A DNA stretch of 64,000 bases from Paenibacillus sp. FSL H3-0469 (GCF_038051945.1 NZ_CP150302.1:7068001-7132000), one strand, 5' to 3'. Shown: positions 42,432 to 51,782, counted from the stretch's first letter. Made by a program: numbers and translations. Notes: generated from the letters alone by a model not told the origin.

Positions 42432-43829
42432 CTACATGAAACTAGAAGCATAATCATTTTTCTTATCATTGGATTCTTGCACCTCTCCAATCAGAAGTCT
42501 GTATTGTTCTGTCTGTTCCTCAGTGGCTTGATGCCGGAATTGTTCAAACAGATTCACACATTTAATGATTATGCTATCACTCTTTATTTTAGCAGAAGAT
42601 TCCAGACTTTGGAGCAGGAAGCCCATTCCTTCCAGGCGGTGATTGCGTAAATAATACTTGGCTAATTCCGCGAGAAAGGTAGAGTACTGGTCAGCCAGGA
42701 TCTGCTGGTTGTGAAGCTCCCCGAAGTCCTTCAGGTTGGTCCGGTAAGGGATATAGGAAGGGAACTGTTCAAGCACCTCATCGACATTCCAGGAGAAACG
42801 GTTGGCTGAGATCATAATATGGTACAGGGCTACAAAGATCTCACTGGCATGCGGAGCAATATAGGCCACATATTCAGGCAGCACTTCATAGTCGCCGGAC
42901 ATCATCCGGTAGAGAAGGGTATTGGCCGTGCCCCATTCCTGGAATTGGTCCAGGATGTGCCGGGTGTCTTCATCTTTTTCGCGTATCCAGCTCCTATCCA
43001 TATATAGTGCTACGTATTTCAGCGCCGATTCATAGTCCCGGAATTCTTCGCACACACTTGCCCGCATCAGATGCGAATACAGCGCATAGAAGAAAACCGG
43101 CTTCTCCGGGCTTTTATCCTGGCGGTCCCTGCGCTGCGACCGGTGCAGATGGTGGTAGCTGAGCATGGCAAGACGGTGCATCTCCTGGGCCAGCGCATCC
43201 ACCTTGTCCCACTTGTGCAACGAGTAATAGACATGCATCAGGGTCTTGAGTCCATCGAGCTGATCCGGCACCTCAAGCCGTTCAATATAACATTCGAATA
43301 AAAGAGCAGCCTGGAGGTTGAGTGTCTGGCTGTCTCCGAGGGTGATACGGAACAAACGGTACTGGCAGAGGGCCAGCCGCTCCGAATGCTGATACTTCTC
43401 GCTTGCGCTGATATTCTTGTAGAGCACGGCCGCGGCCTGCCAGTGATGCTCCTGAAACAGGTCCTCGGCCACTTCAAAAAGCATCGGAGCGTAGGTTAGG
43501 TTGTCCAGCAGATTTTTGGCTACAAGCTCAATACAGTCCAGCCGCCCCAGCTCCGCCGAATTCAGGATGAAGGGGCGCAGCCGCCGCCAGGTTGGTGCCG
43601 AATATAAGAAGCACTCATCGACATACATGCTATAGAAATGATCCTCCGGCAATGACATGCCCCGGGTAATCAATTTCAGGTGGTTCATCGCAATCGGCTG
43701 CTGGCCGCTAAGGATACGGCTTAAGGTGCCGGAATTAACGCCGGACTGAATGGAGAACTGGTTGATGGACAACTGCTGGGAATAGAGATAAGCCTCAAGA
43801 TGACTCCGGATCGTTGTGAGAGGCTTCAA
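42432..43829 (-). CDS. HTH transcriptional regulator with TPR-like repeats (Rgg/PlcR-like layout)
   Basis: A 465-residue protein. The N-terminal XRE helix-turn-helix is about 5-60 (IRSHLEAYLYSQQLSINQF, SGVNSGTLSRILSGQQPIAM). A long all-helical region with TPR-like repeats follows. The layout matches peptide-responsive regulators, but no cognate signal-peptide gene is evident next door. The TTG at 43829 preceded by GGCGGTGATCAA gives a natural start; the frame upstream contains no conserved sequence. The next gene in the same direction encodes the stalk-domain protein, a possible target. Confidence 0.75.
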   Translation of the reverse strand: MKPLTTIRSHLEAYLYSQQLSINQFSIQSGVNSGTLSRILSGQQPIAMNHLKLITRGMSLPEDHFYSMYVDECFLYSAPTWRRLRPFILNSAELGRLDCIELVAKNLLDNLTYAPMLFEVAEDLFQEHHWQAAAVLYKNISASEKYQHSERLALCQYRLFRITLGDSQTLNLQAALLFECYIERLEVPDQLDGLKTLMHVYYSLHKWDKVDALAQEMHRLAMLSYHHLHRSQRRDRQDKSPEKPVFFYALYSHLMRASVCEEFRDYESALKYVALYMDRSWIREKDEDTRHILDQFQEWGTANTLLYRMMSGDYEVLPEYVAYIAPHASEIFVALYHIMISANRFSWNVDEVLEQFPSYIPYRTNLKDFGELHNQQILADQYSTFLAELAKYYLRNHRLEGMGFLLQSLESSAKIKSDSIIIKCVNLFEQFRHQATEEQTEQYRLLIGEVQESNDKKNDYASSFM

Positions 43830-43935
43830 TTGATCACCGCCTGACTGAATTCCATATTTTGGATTATTGTATATGTGTATAATATAAGTCATTATTCCAA
43901 TGGTCAATAGAGCGATGGGGAGAAACCGTGAACAA

Positions 43936-43969
43936 TGGAAAAAAGCATTCCCGTGGTCCCGGGAACGCT
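43936..43969 (-). terminator. Terminator of the glycosyltransferase gene
   Basis: On the minus strand, AGCGTTCCCG pairs with CGGGAATGCT (one mismatch) and is followed by TTTTTTCC. It lies just past the GT4 stop codon. Confidence 0.75.
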
Positions 43970-43997
43970 TAGTCTTCATAGGCGGGCAGACAGCCGC

Positions 43998-45155
43998 TCA
44001 GGCGGTGTAAATCCCTGCTTCATTCTTGATCCTGCGGCGCTCGATGACCTCTTCATAATCCTTAATCAGCCTGTCAAAAATCTGCTCCCAGGAGCGCTGG
44101 AGAGCTTGGCGCCGCCCTTCGCGGCCCATTGCGCTCCGCAGCAGATGCCCGGCGGCGGCAGTGCAGATCTGCTCTGCCATGGCTGCCGGACTGCGGGGGT
44201 CGAACAGCATGCCGGTGACACCGGGTGCGACCAGTTCCCGCGTTCCGCCAGCATCTGCGGCGATGACAGGGAGCCCCGACGCCATGGCTTCAAGCACGAC
44301 ATTGCCGAAGGTCTCCGTGCAGGAGGGGAAGACGAACAAATCGGCGGAGGCGTACAGCTCTGCCAGCTCTTCGCCGTGCCTGGCACCGGTGAAGGTGACA
44401 TTGTCCGGTGCCTGCGATTTCAGTTCAGGCAGCAGCGGCCCATCGCCGACAATCACCAGCTGAACCGCTACACGCACGGACTCCGGCAGGAGCGGCATGG
44501 CCTGAAGGAGGGTGGTGAGATCTTTTTCCGGGGCAATCCGTCCGACATAGAGCATCATCAGTGCTGCTCCCTTGCTGTAACGCTCCCGCACTTCTTCGCT
44601 TCGTCTCTCTGGCGAGTATAGGGTGCAGTCCACGCCTCTGGACCACAGGCGCAGCTTGGTGAAGCCCTCCATGCGTAAGCTGGTTAGGGTCTCGCGGGAA
44701 GGGGCCAGGATGGCATCGCAGGACCGGTGATACCACTTCATGTATTTCCAGTAGAGCGGGAGGATTCTTCTCATTTTGTAGTATTCGAGGTAACGGTCGA
44801 AGTGGGTGTGATAGGAGGCGACATGGGGGAGCTGCTGCTTGCGGGCATACCGGAGGCCGGTTAGGCCGATATTGAACGGGGTGGCGAGATGGAGCAGGTC
44901 GGGGGCGAAGGCAGCCAGTTCACTCTGCATGGAGGACATGCCGGGCAGGGCCAGCCTGCACTCGGGATACAGGAAAAAGGGGATGCTGGCCACGGGTCTG
45001 ACAGGATCGGGGTAGCTGCTCTCCGGGGCTGATTTTGGCGTGAACAGCAGATGTTCTATTCCCCGGCGGTGCAGATGGCCGGTCAGCCGGCTGAGTGTGC
45101 GGGCAACGCCATTCGTCTGCGGAAGAAAAGTGTCCGTGAATAGTGCCAGACGCAT
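43998..45155 (-). CDS. GT4-family glycosyltransferase
   Basis: A 385-residue GT-B fold enzyme. The N-terminal acceptor domain begins MRLALFTDTFLPQTNGVARTL, the usual start of the PimB/MgtA-like lipid mannosyl or glucosyl transferases. The C-terminal donor domain contains LMMLYVGRIAPEKDLTTLL, FTGARHGEELAELYASADLFVFPS and the EX7E motif ETFGNVVLEAMASG. ATG 45155 follows GGGAGGGATACCG. It is probably cytoplasmic at the membrane face, acting on a glycolipid or polymer. The sugar and acceptor are not determinable. Confidence 0.88.
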   Translation of the reverse strand: MRLALFTDTFLPQTNGVARTLSRLTGHLHRRGIEHLLFTPKSAPESSYPDPVRPVASIPFFLYPECRLALPGMSSMQSELAAFAPDLLHLATPFNIGLTGLRYARKQQLPHVASYHTHFDRYLEYYKMRRILPLYWKYMKWYHRSCDAILAPSRETLTSLRMEGFTKLRLWSRGVDCTLYSPERRSEEVRERYSKGAALMMLYVGRIAPEKDLTTLLQAMPLLPESVRVAVQLVIVGDGPLLPELKSQAPDNVTFTGARHGEELAELYASADLFVFPSCTETFGNVVLEAMASGLPVIAADAGGTRELVAPGVTGMLFDPRSPAAMAEQICTAAAGHLLRSAMGREGRRQALQRSWEQIFDRLIKDYEEVIERRRIKNEAGIYTA

Positions 45156-45289
45156 CGGTATCCCTCCCAGTAATCTTGTTGCTTTGATCTTAACAACCAA
45201 CTATTACTTGGAGATCAACCGCAGGTTAAACATCTCGCACGAAGGAGGGATTTTGCAGGGAGGGTCGGAGGGAATTCGTGAGGACCCGT

Positions 45290-45478
45290 GAGGAGTAGGG
45301 AGGACGAGGGGGGAGTAGGTAGGAGTAGGGAAGACTAGGGAAGACTAGGGAAGACTAGGGAGGACCAAGGAGGAGGAGGGGGAGTAGGGAGGACAAGGGG
45401 GGCTAGGGCAATAAGGGAAGACTAGGGAAGACTAGAGAAGACTAGAGAAGACCAGGGGAAGACTAGGGCAACAAGGTT
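45290..45478. repeat. Purine-rich low-complexity repeat
   Basis: Imperfect tandem copies of an 11-mer close to GGGAAGACTAG on the plus strand, mixed with GGAGTAGGGAGGAC variants. Almost one strand is purine only. It lies between the GT4 start and the proline-rich small gene, and no gene is seen here. Confidence 0.75.
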
Positions 45479-45535
45479 AAAGGAGGAGCGGATCGGGTAT
45501 ACATGAGGTATCAGGAATGAAGGAGGTATAAGGAG

Positions 45536-45727
45536 ATGAGTAAAGATCTGCCGCCAGAGGTTCCGCCGAAGGTTGTCCCGGATGTAAAGCCGGATATCCT
45601 CCCGGAGCCGGTTGTGATCCCGCCGGAGATTGTGCCGGAGAAGCATCCCGAAATCGTACCGCCGGAGCAGCCCGAGATTATTCCTCCAGCCCCGCCGGAG
45701 ATTCTTCCGAATGCTGATCCGCTGTAA
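45536..45727 (+). CDS. Short proline-rich repeat protein
   Basis: A 63-residue protein made of degenerate P-E-I/V-x-P repeats (PEVPPKVVPDVKPDILPEPV, PPEIVPEKHPEIVPPEQPEI, PPAPPEILP) with 24 prolines. GGAGG lies 9 bases before the ATG, and a clean terminator follows 50 bp after the stop codon, so I judge it real. No signal peptide is present. It is probably an extended, unfolded chain; the function is unknown. Confidence 0.6.
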   Translation: MSKDLPPEVPPKVVPDVKPDILPEPVVIPPEIVPEKHPEIVPPEQPEIIPPAPPEILPNADPL

Positions 45728-45773
45728 GCTGGAATGCTATCTGACATAAGGATAATGTATAGATTATGCTGAG

Positions 45774-45796
45774 CGCCCGGGGAACCGGGCGTTTTT
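45774..45796 (+). terminator. Terminator of the proline-rich gene
   Basis: CGCCCGG/CCGGGCG stem with a GGAA tetraloop, then TTTTT. Confidence 0.9.
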
Positions 45797-45920
45797 GTGA
45801 AAATATATAGGAGACTATAGATTCCTGCTGCTGTGGAAAAGGTGAGTGTAAATTTGTGTGGAGATGACTTCTTGGAATGATTCGCTGAATGACTTTGATG
45901 CTGAATGTGACTGAAGGCTG

Positions 45921-46101
45921 AATGTATGTGAAAAACAGCATACATTCGCTCGCAAGCAGGTAGAAGGACCAAATGTATGGCAAAAACAGCATAGATTGTG
46001 CTCGTAAACAGGCACGCGGTCTGAATGTATGTGGAAAACAGTATACATTCTGCTCGCAAGCAGGTAGATGGACTAAATGTATAGCAAAAACAGCATACAT
46101 T
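45921..46101. repeat. Hairpin array 3: four units, 51-52 bp pitch, AATGTATG/CATACATT palindrome
   Basis: Cores AATGTATGNNAAAAACAGCATACATT start at 45921, 45972, 46024 and 46076 (steps 51, 52, 52). Stems are 6-8 bp around an A-rich loop. The between-core sequence (GCTCGCAAGCAGGTAGA...) is unrelated to arrays 1 and 2. The first and last bases of the core (ATGTA...AAAAC...TACAT) match those of arrays 1 and 2. The changing step breaks any reading frame. Confidence 0.85.
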
Positions 46102-46232
46102 GCGTTCGTGCAAAGTACCTGAGCAGGTATAGGAGCCAGAGCCGGAGGGCGGTATGGCTTTGTGGTTATTTTAGCTGCTGAGGGGGAAGGAGGGACGTTC
46201 GGACAAGCAACGAGTTACTGTAAAGGGAATAG

Positions 46233-46360
46233 GTGGATTTTGTACACTTGCTGATGAACGAAGGCTCTCTGCTGGAACCACAGTTGGATAAACAACACTT
46301 AATTTGCCCGTTTCCTCCAACAGTAGCGAAAACTAACTGGAATAAATGTACAAAATCCAC
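46233..46360. repeat. MITE-like inverted-repeat element, copy 1
   Basis: Perfect 14-bp terminal inverted repeats GTGGATTTTGTACA (46233-46246) and TGTACAAAATCCAC (46347-46360) enclose 100 bp that include GTTGGATAAACAACACTTAAT. A related element is at 61747-61877, and both are followed by AAGATACGTTTTTCC. No transposase is seen, and there are no genes from 45728 to 46674. Confidence 0.75.
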
Positions 46361-46674
46361 TTGTTACCCGATATTCTTGAGAAACCGGCGAAATAAGATA
46401 CGTTTTTCCGATTGTTTACGGCAGGCACTCGTTTCCTCCAACAGGAAAAGGGTGCGGAGGTAAAAAGGGCGGGCCAGATATTTGCTGTGGGGCTGCTCCC
46501 GCTGCCGGGTTCCTGTTCCCCATCCCCGATTACGATACACGTACCTCCGTTCCTGGTCCCCTGTACCGTGCGCGTACCTAATACCCGCTACTCCTTCAGG
46601 CACCCTTGTGTGGCTCCCCGTTCCCGCTCCACTGGACTCGCTCCCCGTTCCTGTACTCCATTCCCCGATCCCCC

Positions 46675-47658
46675 TCAACTCCCCGGCAGACTTGTCCAGA
46701 TCGGTTCGGCGTATTGATTCTGCAGATTCATGCTGCAATCCTTGCCGGTATCGTAGGAGCGGTTGCCCAGCACCTGTGCGAATTGCTCCAGGTTGCGCCT
46801 TGCCGCAGCGGGGTCCTTGCTCTCCAGCCAATCGGCAAGCGCTCCGAGCACCATCCGGCCTTCCGTAAGAGCCGCCTCCCACAGCTCCCACACCGATTCT
46901 GTGCGGACCTCGGAATAGAGTGCGGGATGCCGCCATTCGGAGTGCCGTTCATTCAGATAATCCAGCTGCTCCTCGCGCGCGGTAAGCTTACGGGAGAACA
47001 GCAGGCGTGTCCGTCCCCAGGTGATAGCCTTTTTCCAGCCCTTCGGGTCATACAGGCACCGCTGGGCCAGCACCATATCGCGGTAAGAGGTCTGCCAGAT
47101 CTCCTCAGGCAACCGGGCCATCGCCTCCGGGTAATGCTTAAGGGCTGTAGTGTGAAGGATGCGGTGAACCGGACCGGGCAGGCGGGAGCCGGCGTCGATC
47201 AGGGACCAGGCCGGGTTCTGCCACGTGTTGAGCTTCCGCCGCCGGTTCATGAACAAGGTGTCCAGATCAATCTCGAACCGCTGATGATCGCGGTATTGAT
47301 AGCCCGCTTTCCAGTTAATATAGGGATGGAGATTGCGGTCCAGCAGATGATGGGTGAGGAAGCCTAGGAAGTAGAGCCGGGCCTGATCGCCCTCCGCTCC
47401 GCCGAGGTTCCGCGCTGACTCCCAGAAGTCTATAAGTACAGGCCCGCAGCTGCGCGAATGCATCAGATCCCCGAGATGCAGCGCCCCGGCATCCTTGCTC
47501 CAAGGGAGAAAGCTGTGATACAGCAGAATATCCGGACCCTGACAGCCAAGATGATAGAGGGGCTTCTGCTGCTCCAGCTGCTGAAGAAACGGAAGACGAT
47601 TACTGAATTCTCCGGCCAGCTGCCGCCCGTACTCGATATGCATCCAGATATTAGGCAT
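46675..47658 (-). CDS. Zinc-dependent phospholipase C-like protein (PF00882)
   Basis: A 327-residue all-helical protein with the His/Asp zinc-ligand layout of the family: MPNIWMHIEYGRQL at the start, YHLGCQGPDILLYHSF, LHLGDLMH and FLGFLTHHLLDRNLHPYINW. Unlike classical secreted phospholipase C, no signal peptide is present, so it is probably cytoplasmic. AGGAGGTAACGATC precedes the ATG. Substrate hydrolysis is unproven. Confidence 0.83.
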   Translation of the reverse strand: MPNIWMHIEYGRQLAGEFSNRLPFLQQLEQQKPLYHLGCQGPDILLYHSFLPWSKDAGALHLGDLMHSRSCGPVLIDFWESARNLGGAEGDQARLYFLGFLTHHLLDRNLHPYINWKAGYQYRDHQRFEIDLDTLFMNRRRKLNTWQNPAWSLIDAGSRLPGPVHRILHTTALKHYPEAMARLPEEIWQTSYRDMVLAQRCLYDPKGWKKAITWGRTRLLFSRKLTAREEQLDYLNERHSEWRHPALYSEVRTESVWELWEAALTEGRMVLGALADWLESKDPAAARRNLEQFAQVLGNRSYDTGKDCSMNLQNQYAEPIWTSLPGS

Positions 47659-47865
47659 GATCGTTACCTCCTATATGTTCTTGTGTCAGCCGCAACTAAG
47701 CATATTTATATATTTTACCCCCTGTATGTAAAAAGAAAATCAGAAATGCCGCATAAAACAGCATGCATTCTTTTACAATTCTGTGAATGAACCCAATATG
47801 AAAAATAAAACATACACCGGCACAGATTAGCGCTATCCTGAGAAGACATGATCGGAGGTAAGGAG

Positions 47866-48633
47866 ATGGATCAGCGGTTAACCTTCAACGAGGACTCGGC
47901 GAATTATGAGCGCTGGAGGCCGGTCTACTGCGCAGAATTATTCCAGGACATCATCGCTTACTCACACATCGGACCAGGCAAGAAGGCGATTGAGATCGGA
48001 ATCGGTATGGGGCAGGCGACCCGGCCTGTGCTGGAGACTGGCTGTGAGCTGGCGGCGGTGGAGCTGGGCAGGAATCTGGCGGAGTACACACAGCAGAAAT
48101 TCCTGGAGTACACAGGGTTCAAGGTGCATCATACATCGTTTGAGGATTTTGCAGCCCGCGCGGGGAGTAGCGATCTTATCTATTCAGGCACCGCCTTTCA
48201 CTGGATTCCAGAGCAGACCGGCTATCCGAAAGTCTTGCAATTATTGAAGACCGGAGGGGCCGTAGCGTTATTCTGGAACCGGCCGTTTGCCGCACGGACA
48301 GACGATGAATTACATCAGCAGCTCCAGCAAATATACCGGAAGTACAGGCCCGACAGTTCCCCGTTAATTGAGCACGATACGGCAAGGTACAATGTGGTCT
48401 CGCAGCATCTGCATACCTACGGATTCAGAGAGGTTGAGCTGAAGCTGTATCATCTGACGAGAGCCTTCTCCTCAGCGGATTATATCGGCTTGCTCAATAC
48501 CTATTCGGATCACAGAGGAATGCCCGCTGCGGCGAGGTTGCTGTTAGAGGAAGAGATCAGAGCGGCGATCCTGAACAGCGGGGATGTGCTGACGGTTTAT
48601 GACACGATAGACCTGCATTTGGCCAGAAAATAA
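47866..48633 (+). CDS. Class I SAM-dependent methyltransferase
   Basis: A 255-residue enzyme. Motif I is KAIEIGIGMGQATRPVLETG (SAM glycine loop), the acidic end of strand 2 is in LAAVELGRNLAEYT, and a motif II/III region is SDLIYSGTAFHWIPEQTGYPKVLQLLKTGGAVALFWN. GGAGGTAAGGAG precedes ATG 47866. It is monocistronic. The target, likely a small molecule, is unknown. Confidence 0.87.
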   Translation: MDQRLTFNEDSANYERWRPVYCAELFQDIIAYSHIGPGKKAIEIGIGMGQATRPVLETGCELAAVELGRNLAEYTQQKFLEYTGFKVHHTSFEDFAARAGSSDLIYSGTAFHWIPEQTGYPKVLQLLKTGGAVALFWNRPFAARTDDELHQQLQQIYRKYRPDSSPLIEHDTARYNVVSQHLHTYGFREVELKLYHLTRAFSSADYIGLLNTYSDHRGMPAAARLLLEEEIRAAILNSGDVLTVYDTIDLHLARK

Positions 48634-48689
48634 CACAGCAAACAGCGGCAGCCAGGGATGAGAAGTCCCGGCTGCCGCTATTTGCTGTG
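48634..48689. terminator. Long convergent hairpin
   Basis: A 20-bp stem with one mismatch (CACAGCAAACAGCGGCAGCC against its complement) enclosing GGGA/TCCC. It serves the methyltransferase gene and the leftward GNAT operon. Confidence 0.75.
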
Positions 48690-48709
48690 CTCACACAATA
48701 CAATCTTAT

Positions 48710-49189
48710 TTAGTCCATGCTGATCAGGTCACGGAATACGCCGGGAAAAGAATCAGGGATCGCAATCGCACCCACGGTCTTCTCATAGAAAGGGACGGCG
48801 TCCGCCACCCAGCCGATAATGGCATAGCCATAACCGCTCTGGTGCATGGCCGACAGGCATTCCAGCAGCAGCGCCTTTCCGATGCCCAGTCCCCGGTAAT
48901 CCTCCAGCACCCCGGTCGGACCGAAGAAGTTCTTCACCACGACATCATGGCAGGCGAAGCCGATGACCTCGCCCTGCTTCACCGCAATATAGCAGTGGAC
49001 GGGCAGATGGGCGAAGGCCGTCTCGCACTCATTCCGCCAGCTGGCTGTGAAATGGCGGCCGACAAAATCCACAATCGCCTGCTTATCTCCGGTCATCGCC
49101 CGTTTGATGGCGATCCCTTCACCCCGCAGACGCTCCAGCAGCGCTCCGTTGTCCGGCAAATCGTATAGCTTCACAAGCATATCAGGCAT
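48710..49189 (-). CDS. GNAT-family N-acetyltransferase
   Basis: A 159-residue acetyltransferase. The CoA-binding loop is EDYRGLGIGKALLLECL, preceded by the strand IGFACHDVVVKNFFGPTGV. The C-terminal motif is GYGYAIIGWVADAVPFYEKTVGA. Its ATG overlaps the GH20 stop codon (TGATG), so it is the third gene of the SIS-GH20-GNAT operon. It may acetylate an amino sugar or glucosamine-like product of this pathway (inference from context). Confidence 0.85.
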   Translation of the reverse strand: MPDMLVKLYDLPDNGALLERLRGEGIAIKRAMTGDKQAIVDFVGRHFTASWRNECETAFAHLPVHCYIAVKQGEVIGFACHDVVVKNFFGPTGVLEDYRGLGIGKALLLECLSAMHQSGYGYAIIGWVADAVPFYEKTVGAIAIPDSFPGVFRDLISMD

Positions 49190-51000
49190 CAAGGTTCCCC
49201 CGCTTTCTGTTCTATGATCTCAAGATCGGTTATCATGGCTTGCAGATTGGTCTCGAATAATTCAGGCCGGTAGAACCGGGAGCGGATGAACAGCTCCGCC
49301 ATCTGCGGCACCAGCAGCTCGGCAAGCACGCTCTGCATTCTTAGCTTGGCCCGCTGGAGATCGCCGTAGCCGCTCCGGTATTTGTCCCGGAGGAAGGTCA
49401 TCACTTCCTCGCTGCCCGGCGACATCGCTCCCCGGAAGAGGAAGGTATGCAGCGGCGAGCGGCGCTGTGCCGGAAGCTCATACTGGATCATGGCATCGAT
49501 CAGCTCAGCGGTCAAGCGGTTCTTCTTGACCTCGGGCAGAAGCTGCGGAATCAATGCGTAATAGTCAGTGACTGCATAATCCGCCCATTCTTCCCCGCTC
49601 AGCCGGTCCGCAGGCAGGCCGTGGAACTGGTGCAGGAACCGTGTCAGGAACGTCGCGGTCTCCGCTCCGGCGTTCCAGCTCTGCTCCGCAGCGAAGACAG
49701 CCGGATAACGTGAGGTCTCGAACAATCCGTAGGGGCTGCCTAACGAGAACGGGCACCCCCAGTTCGTATGAATAATACCCTCCAGCTGCTCGGTGCGGGC
49801 GAGCTGAATCCAGTCCTGCACATTCTTGATCCGGTTATGGATCACCGGATAATTCTGGTCGCCGTTATCGTCCCAGCAGCGGACAGAGGAAGCGCCAAGG
49901 GTCTGGATACCCGCATCCCGCAGCTTGTGGAGAATCTGCCGGGCATCCGCCTTCATCCGGTGCCCGCCATAGATCCAGACAACCACGATCACACGCTTGT
50001 CCAGCGCCGCAATCTCCTCTGCTGTAGCCTGCATGATCATATCATGCCAGATCATCGGCTGTTTGCCGAGGCTGAGCGTCTTCTCCGCCAATTGATTGAC
50101 GAAGCGGATGAACGAAGCCTCGGGGGTAAGCCCGGAGTGCTTGCAGTCTTCGCAGGTGCCAAGGGTCCAGACCTCGTCACAGCCGAGGTGAAGATAGCGG
50201 CTGTGCGGATGAAGAGCCGCCACCTCTTCCAGAATCCCGGCCATCATCCCGAAGGAGCCGTCGCGGTGCGGGCACAGCTCCGACACGGTCTCCGGGACCT
50301 CGCGCAGACCGATGTAGGGTGGATGCTTCAGAATGTATTCCAGATGCCCGAAGGACTGCTGCTTTGGAATCACGGTGACAAAGTGGTCATGTGCGACCTG
50401 GAGCAGCCGGCGGTGTTCTTCCTCTGTGAAGGCAAGCTCAGGATGGCGCAGGAAGGCCAGTTCCCGGAACGGCAGTTTGTCCTCATATTCGATAATCAGC
50501 GTATTGATCTTATAATCGGCCAGCTCCGCGATGTACTCCAGCAGATGCTCATACGTAGGATAGACGGTGCGCAGATCGAGATAATCGCTGCGCAGCTTCA
50601 GCTCGGCCCAGTCGGCAACCGTTACTGCAGGCACGGTACCGCCGCCGCTCCCCAGCAGCTGTTCCAGCGTCTTCAGCCCGTAGAATAGGCCAGGAGCGCT
50701 GAGTGCATACAGCTCGATCCGGTCCTTATCCGTAATCAGCACGTAACCGTCATGCTTGCCCTCAACCCGCCGGGCCAGCAGCGGATTGAGCGGAGTCCCC
50801 TCCGTGACTAGGGCGAATACACCGCTGCCGCCCTGAGCAGCATGCGCGGTTACCCCAGCGAATATCCGTTTAGCCGCCACCACTAGCCGGACATCCTCCC
50901 CGGGGCTCCATAACTGCACTGCCCAGCCGCGAATTCCCCTGACCTGCTCCGGTCCACGGCTCTGCACCACCTGAGGGGCTGGAATCAGCTGCAGGCTCAT
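49189..51000 (-). CDS. GH20 beta-N-acetylhexosaminidase, cytoplasmic
   Basis: A 603-residue glycosidase. An N-terminal GH20b-like domain (about 1-130) ends in YGLKTLEQLLG. The barrel begins LKLRSDYLDLRTVYPTYEHLLEYI, and the catalytic Asp-Glu pair is in YLHLGCDEVWTLG. There is no signal peptide, so it acts on imported oligosaccharides such as chitobiose or other GlcNAc-containing sugars. The start overlaps the SIS gene stop codon (ATGA). The divergent operon encodes a sugar importer and nagB/nagA, which supports the substrate class. Confidence 0.87.
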   Translation of the reverse strand: MSLQLIPAPQVVQSRGPEQVRGIRGWAVQLWSPGEDVRLVVAAKRIFAGVTAHAAQGGSGVFALVTEGTPLNPLLARRVEGKHDGYVLITDKDRIELYALSAPGLFYGLKTLEQLLGSGGGTVPAVTVADWAELKLRSDYLDLRTVYPTYEHLLEYIAELADYKINTLIIEYEDKLPFRELAFLRHPELAFTEEEHRRLLQVAHDHFVTVIPKQQSFGHLEYILKHPPYIGLREVPETVSELCPHRDGSFGMMAGILEEVAALHPHSRYLHLGCDEVWTLGTCEDCKHSGLTPEASFIRFVNQLAEKTLSLGKQPMIWHDMIMQATAEEIAALDKRVIVVVWIYGGHRMKADARQILHKLRDAGIQTLGASSVRCWDDNGDQNYPVIHNRIKNVQDWIQLARTEQLEGIIHTNWGCPFSLGSPYGLFETSRYPAVFAAEQSWNAGAETATFLTRFLHQFHGLPADRLSGEEWADYAVTDYYALIPQLLPEVKKNRLTAELIDAMIQYELPAQRRSPLHTFLFRGAMSPGSEEVMTFLRDKYRSGYGDLQRAKLRMQSVLAELLVPQMAELFIRSRFYRPELFETNLQAMITDLEIIEQKAGEP

Positions 51001-51761
51001 AGCCAGCGTACCCGGCCCTTGAAGCGCTCAATAAAGCGGTTATTCCACTCGTCCCCGCCCGGGGCGTTGCCGCTGCGCCAGACCGGCACCTCGATCCCTT
51101 TTGCCCCGAGGCAGGCGGCCGTGGTCATCATCAGGGAATTCAGCAGAAAAGCGTTGGCGAAGGTAGAGGTGGAGCCCATCTTCGGCTCAATGCCGTCAAT
51201 GTGAAGCGCAGCGTCACCAGTCTTGACCTTGCTGTCCAGAACATAATCGCAGAGTGCGTAGAGATTCTGTCCCGAAGGGTGGCGGGCAATATGCTTGGCT
51301 GGGGTTGCTTCGGCATGGCCCACGGAGGTCACCGCAATAGTGATTACGCCCCGGCGGCGTGCTTCCAGAGCGGCATCGACACAGGCTGTGTTGATTCCGT
51401 ACGCATTGGCGATGATCAGAATATCGCCTTGTCCAAGCCGGTTGTCTTCAATGACTAATGTGCCATAGCCGGGAGTGCGTTCAACCGCCATGGAGCGCAG
51501 GGCGCCATTCGAGATCATCGTACCTTCATCTAAAATGGCGCTGATATGCATCAGTCCTCCGGCACGGAAGAAGACCTCGGTGGCATTCATATTGGAGTGT
51601 CCTCCCGGTCCGTAGAGATAGATCAGCCTGTCCTCTGCAATATGCTCCGCGAGCAGCTCCGCCACCTCCAGCAGCTTGTCCTGCGGCTCACTCCGTATCT
51701 CATTCAGCAGTTCGACAATAGTATCCATATAAGCGGACATAATATCTGACTTCACGTTCAT
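50997..51761 (-). CDS. SIS-domain sugar-phosphate-binding protein
   Basis: A 254-residue protein. SIS core motifs are RLIYLYGPGGHSNMNATEVFFRAGG, DILIIANAYGINTACVDAALEARRRGVITIAVTSVG and GSTSTFANAFLLNSLMM. It resembles the stand-alone sugar-isomerase-domain group (UPF0309/COG4821) rather than the MurQ etherase. ATG 51761 follows AGGAGGGATAGTG. It is the first gene of the leftward amino-sugar operon and probably binds or isomerises a phosphorylated amino sugar. Confidence 0.85.
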   Translation of the reverse strand: MNVKSDIMSAYMDTIVELLNEIRSEPQDKLLEVAELLAEHIAEDRLIYLYGPGGHSNMNATEVFFRAGGLMHISAILDEGTMISNGALRSMAVERTPGYGTLVIEDNRLGQGDILIIANAYGINTACVDAALEARRRGVITIAVTSVGHAEATPAKHIARHPSGQNLYALCDYVLDSKVKTGDAALHIDGIEPKMGSTSTFANAFLLNSLMMTTAACLGAKGIEVPVWRSGNAPGGDEWNNRFIERFKGRVRWL

Positions 51762-51782
51762 CACTATCCCTCCTAAAAGTTT

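Noticed and set aside
43830-43979. N-terminal extension of the HTH-TPR regulator
   Set aside because: It would overlap the glycosyltransferase terminator and adds a hydrophobic stretch foreign to the family; the TTG at 43829 has a good ribosome site.
49768-50688. Plus-strand ORF of 306 codons
   Set aside because: It is antisense to the GH20 gene, with no ribosome site or recognisable domain.
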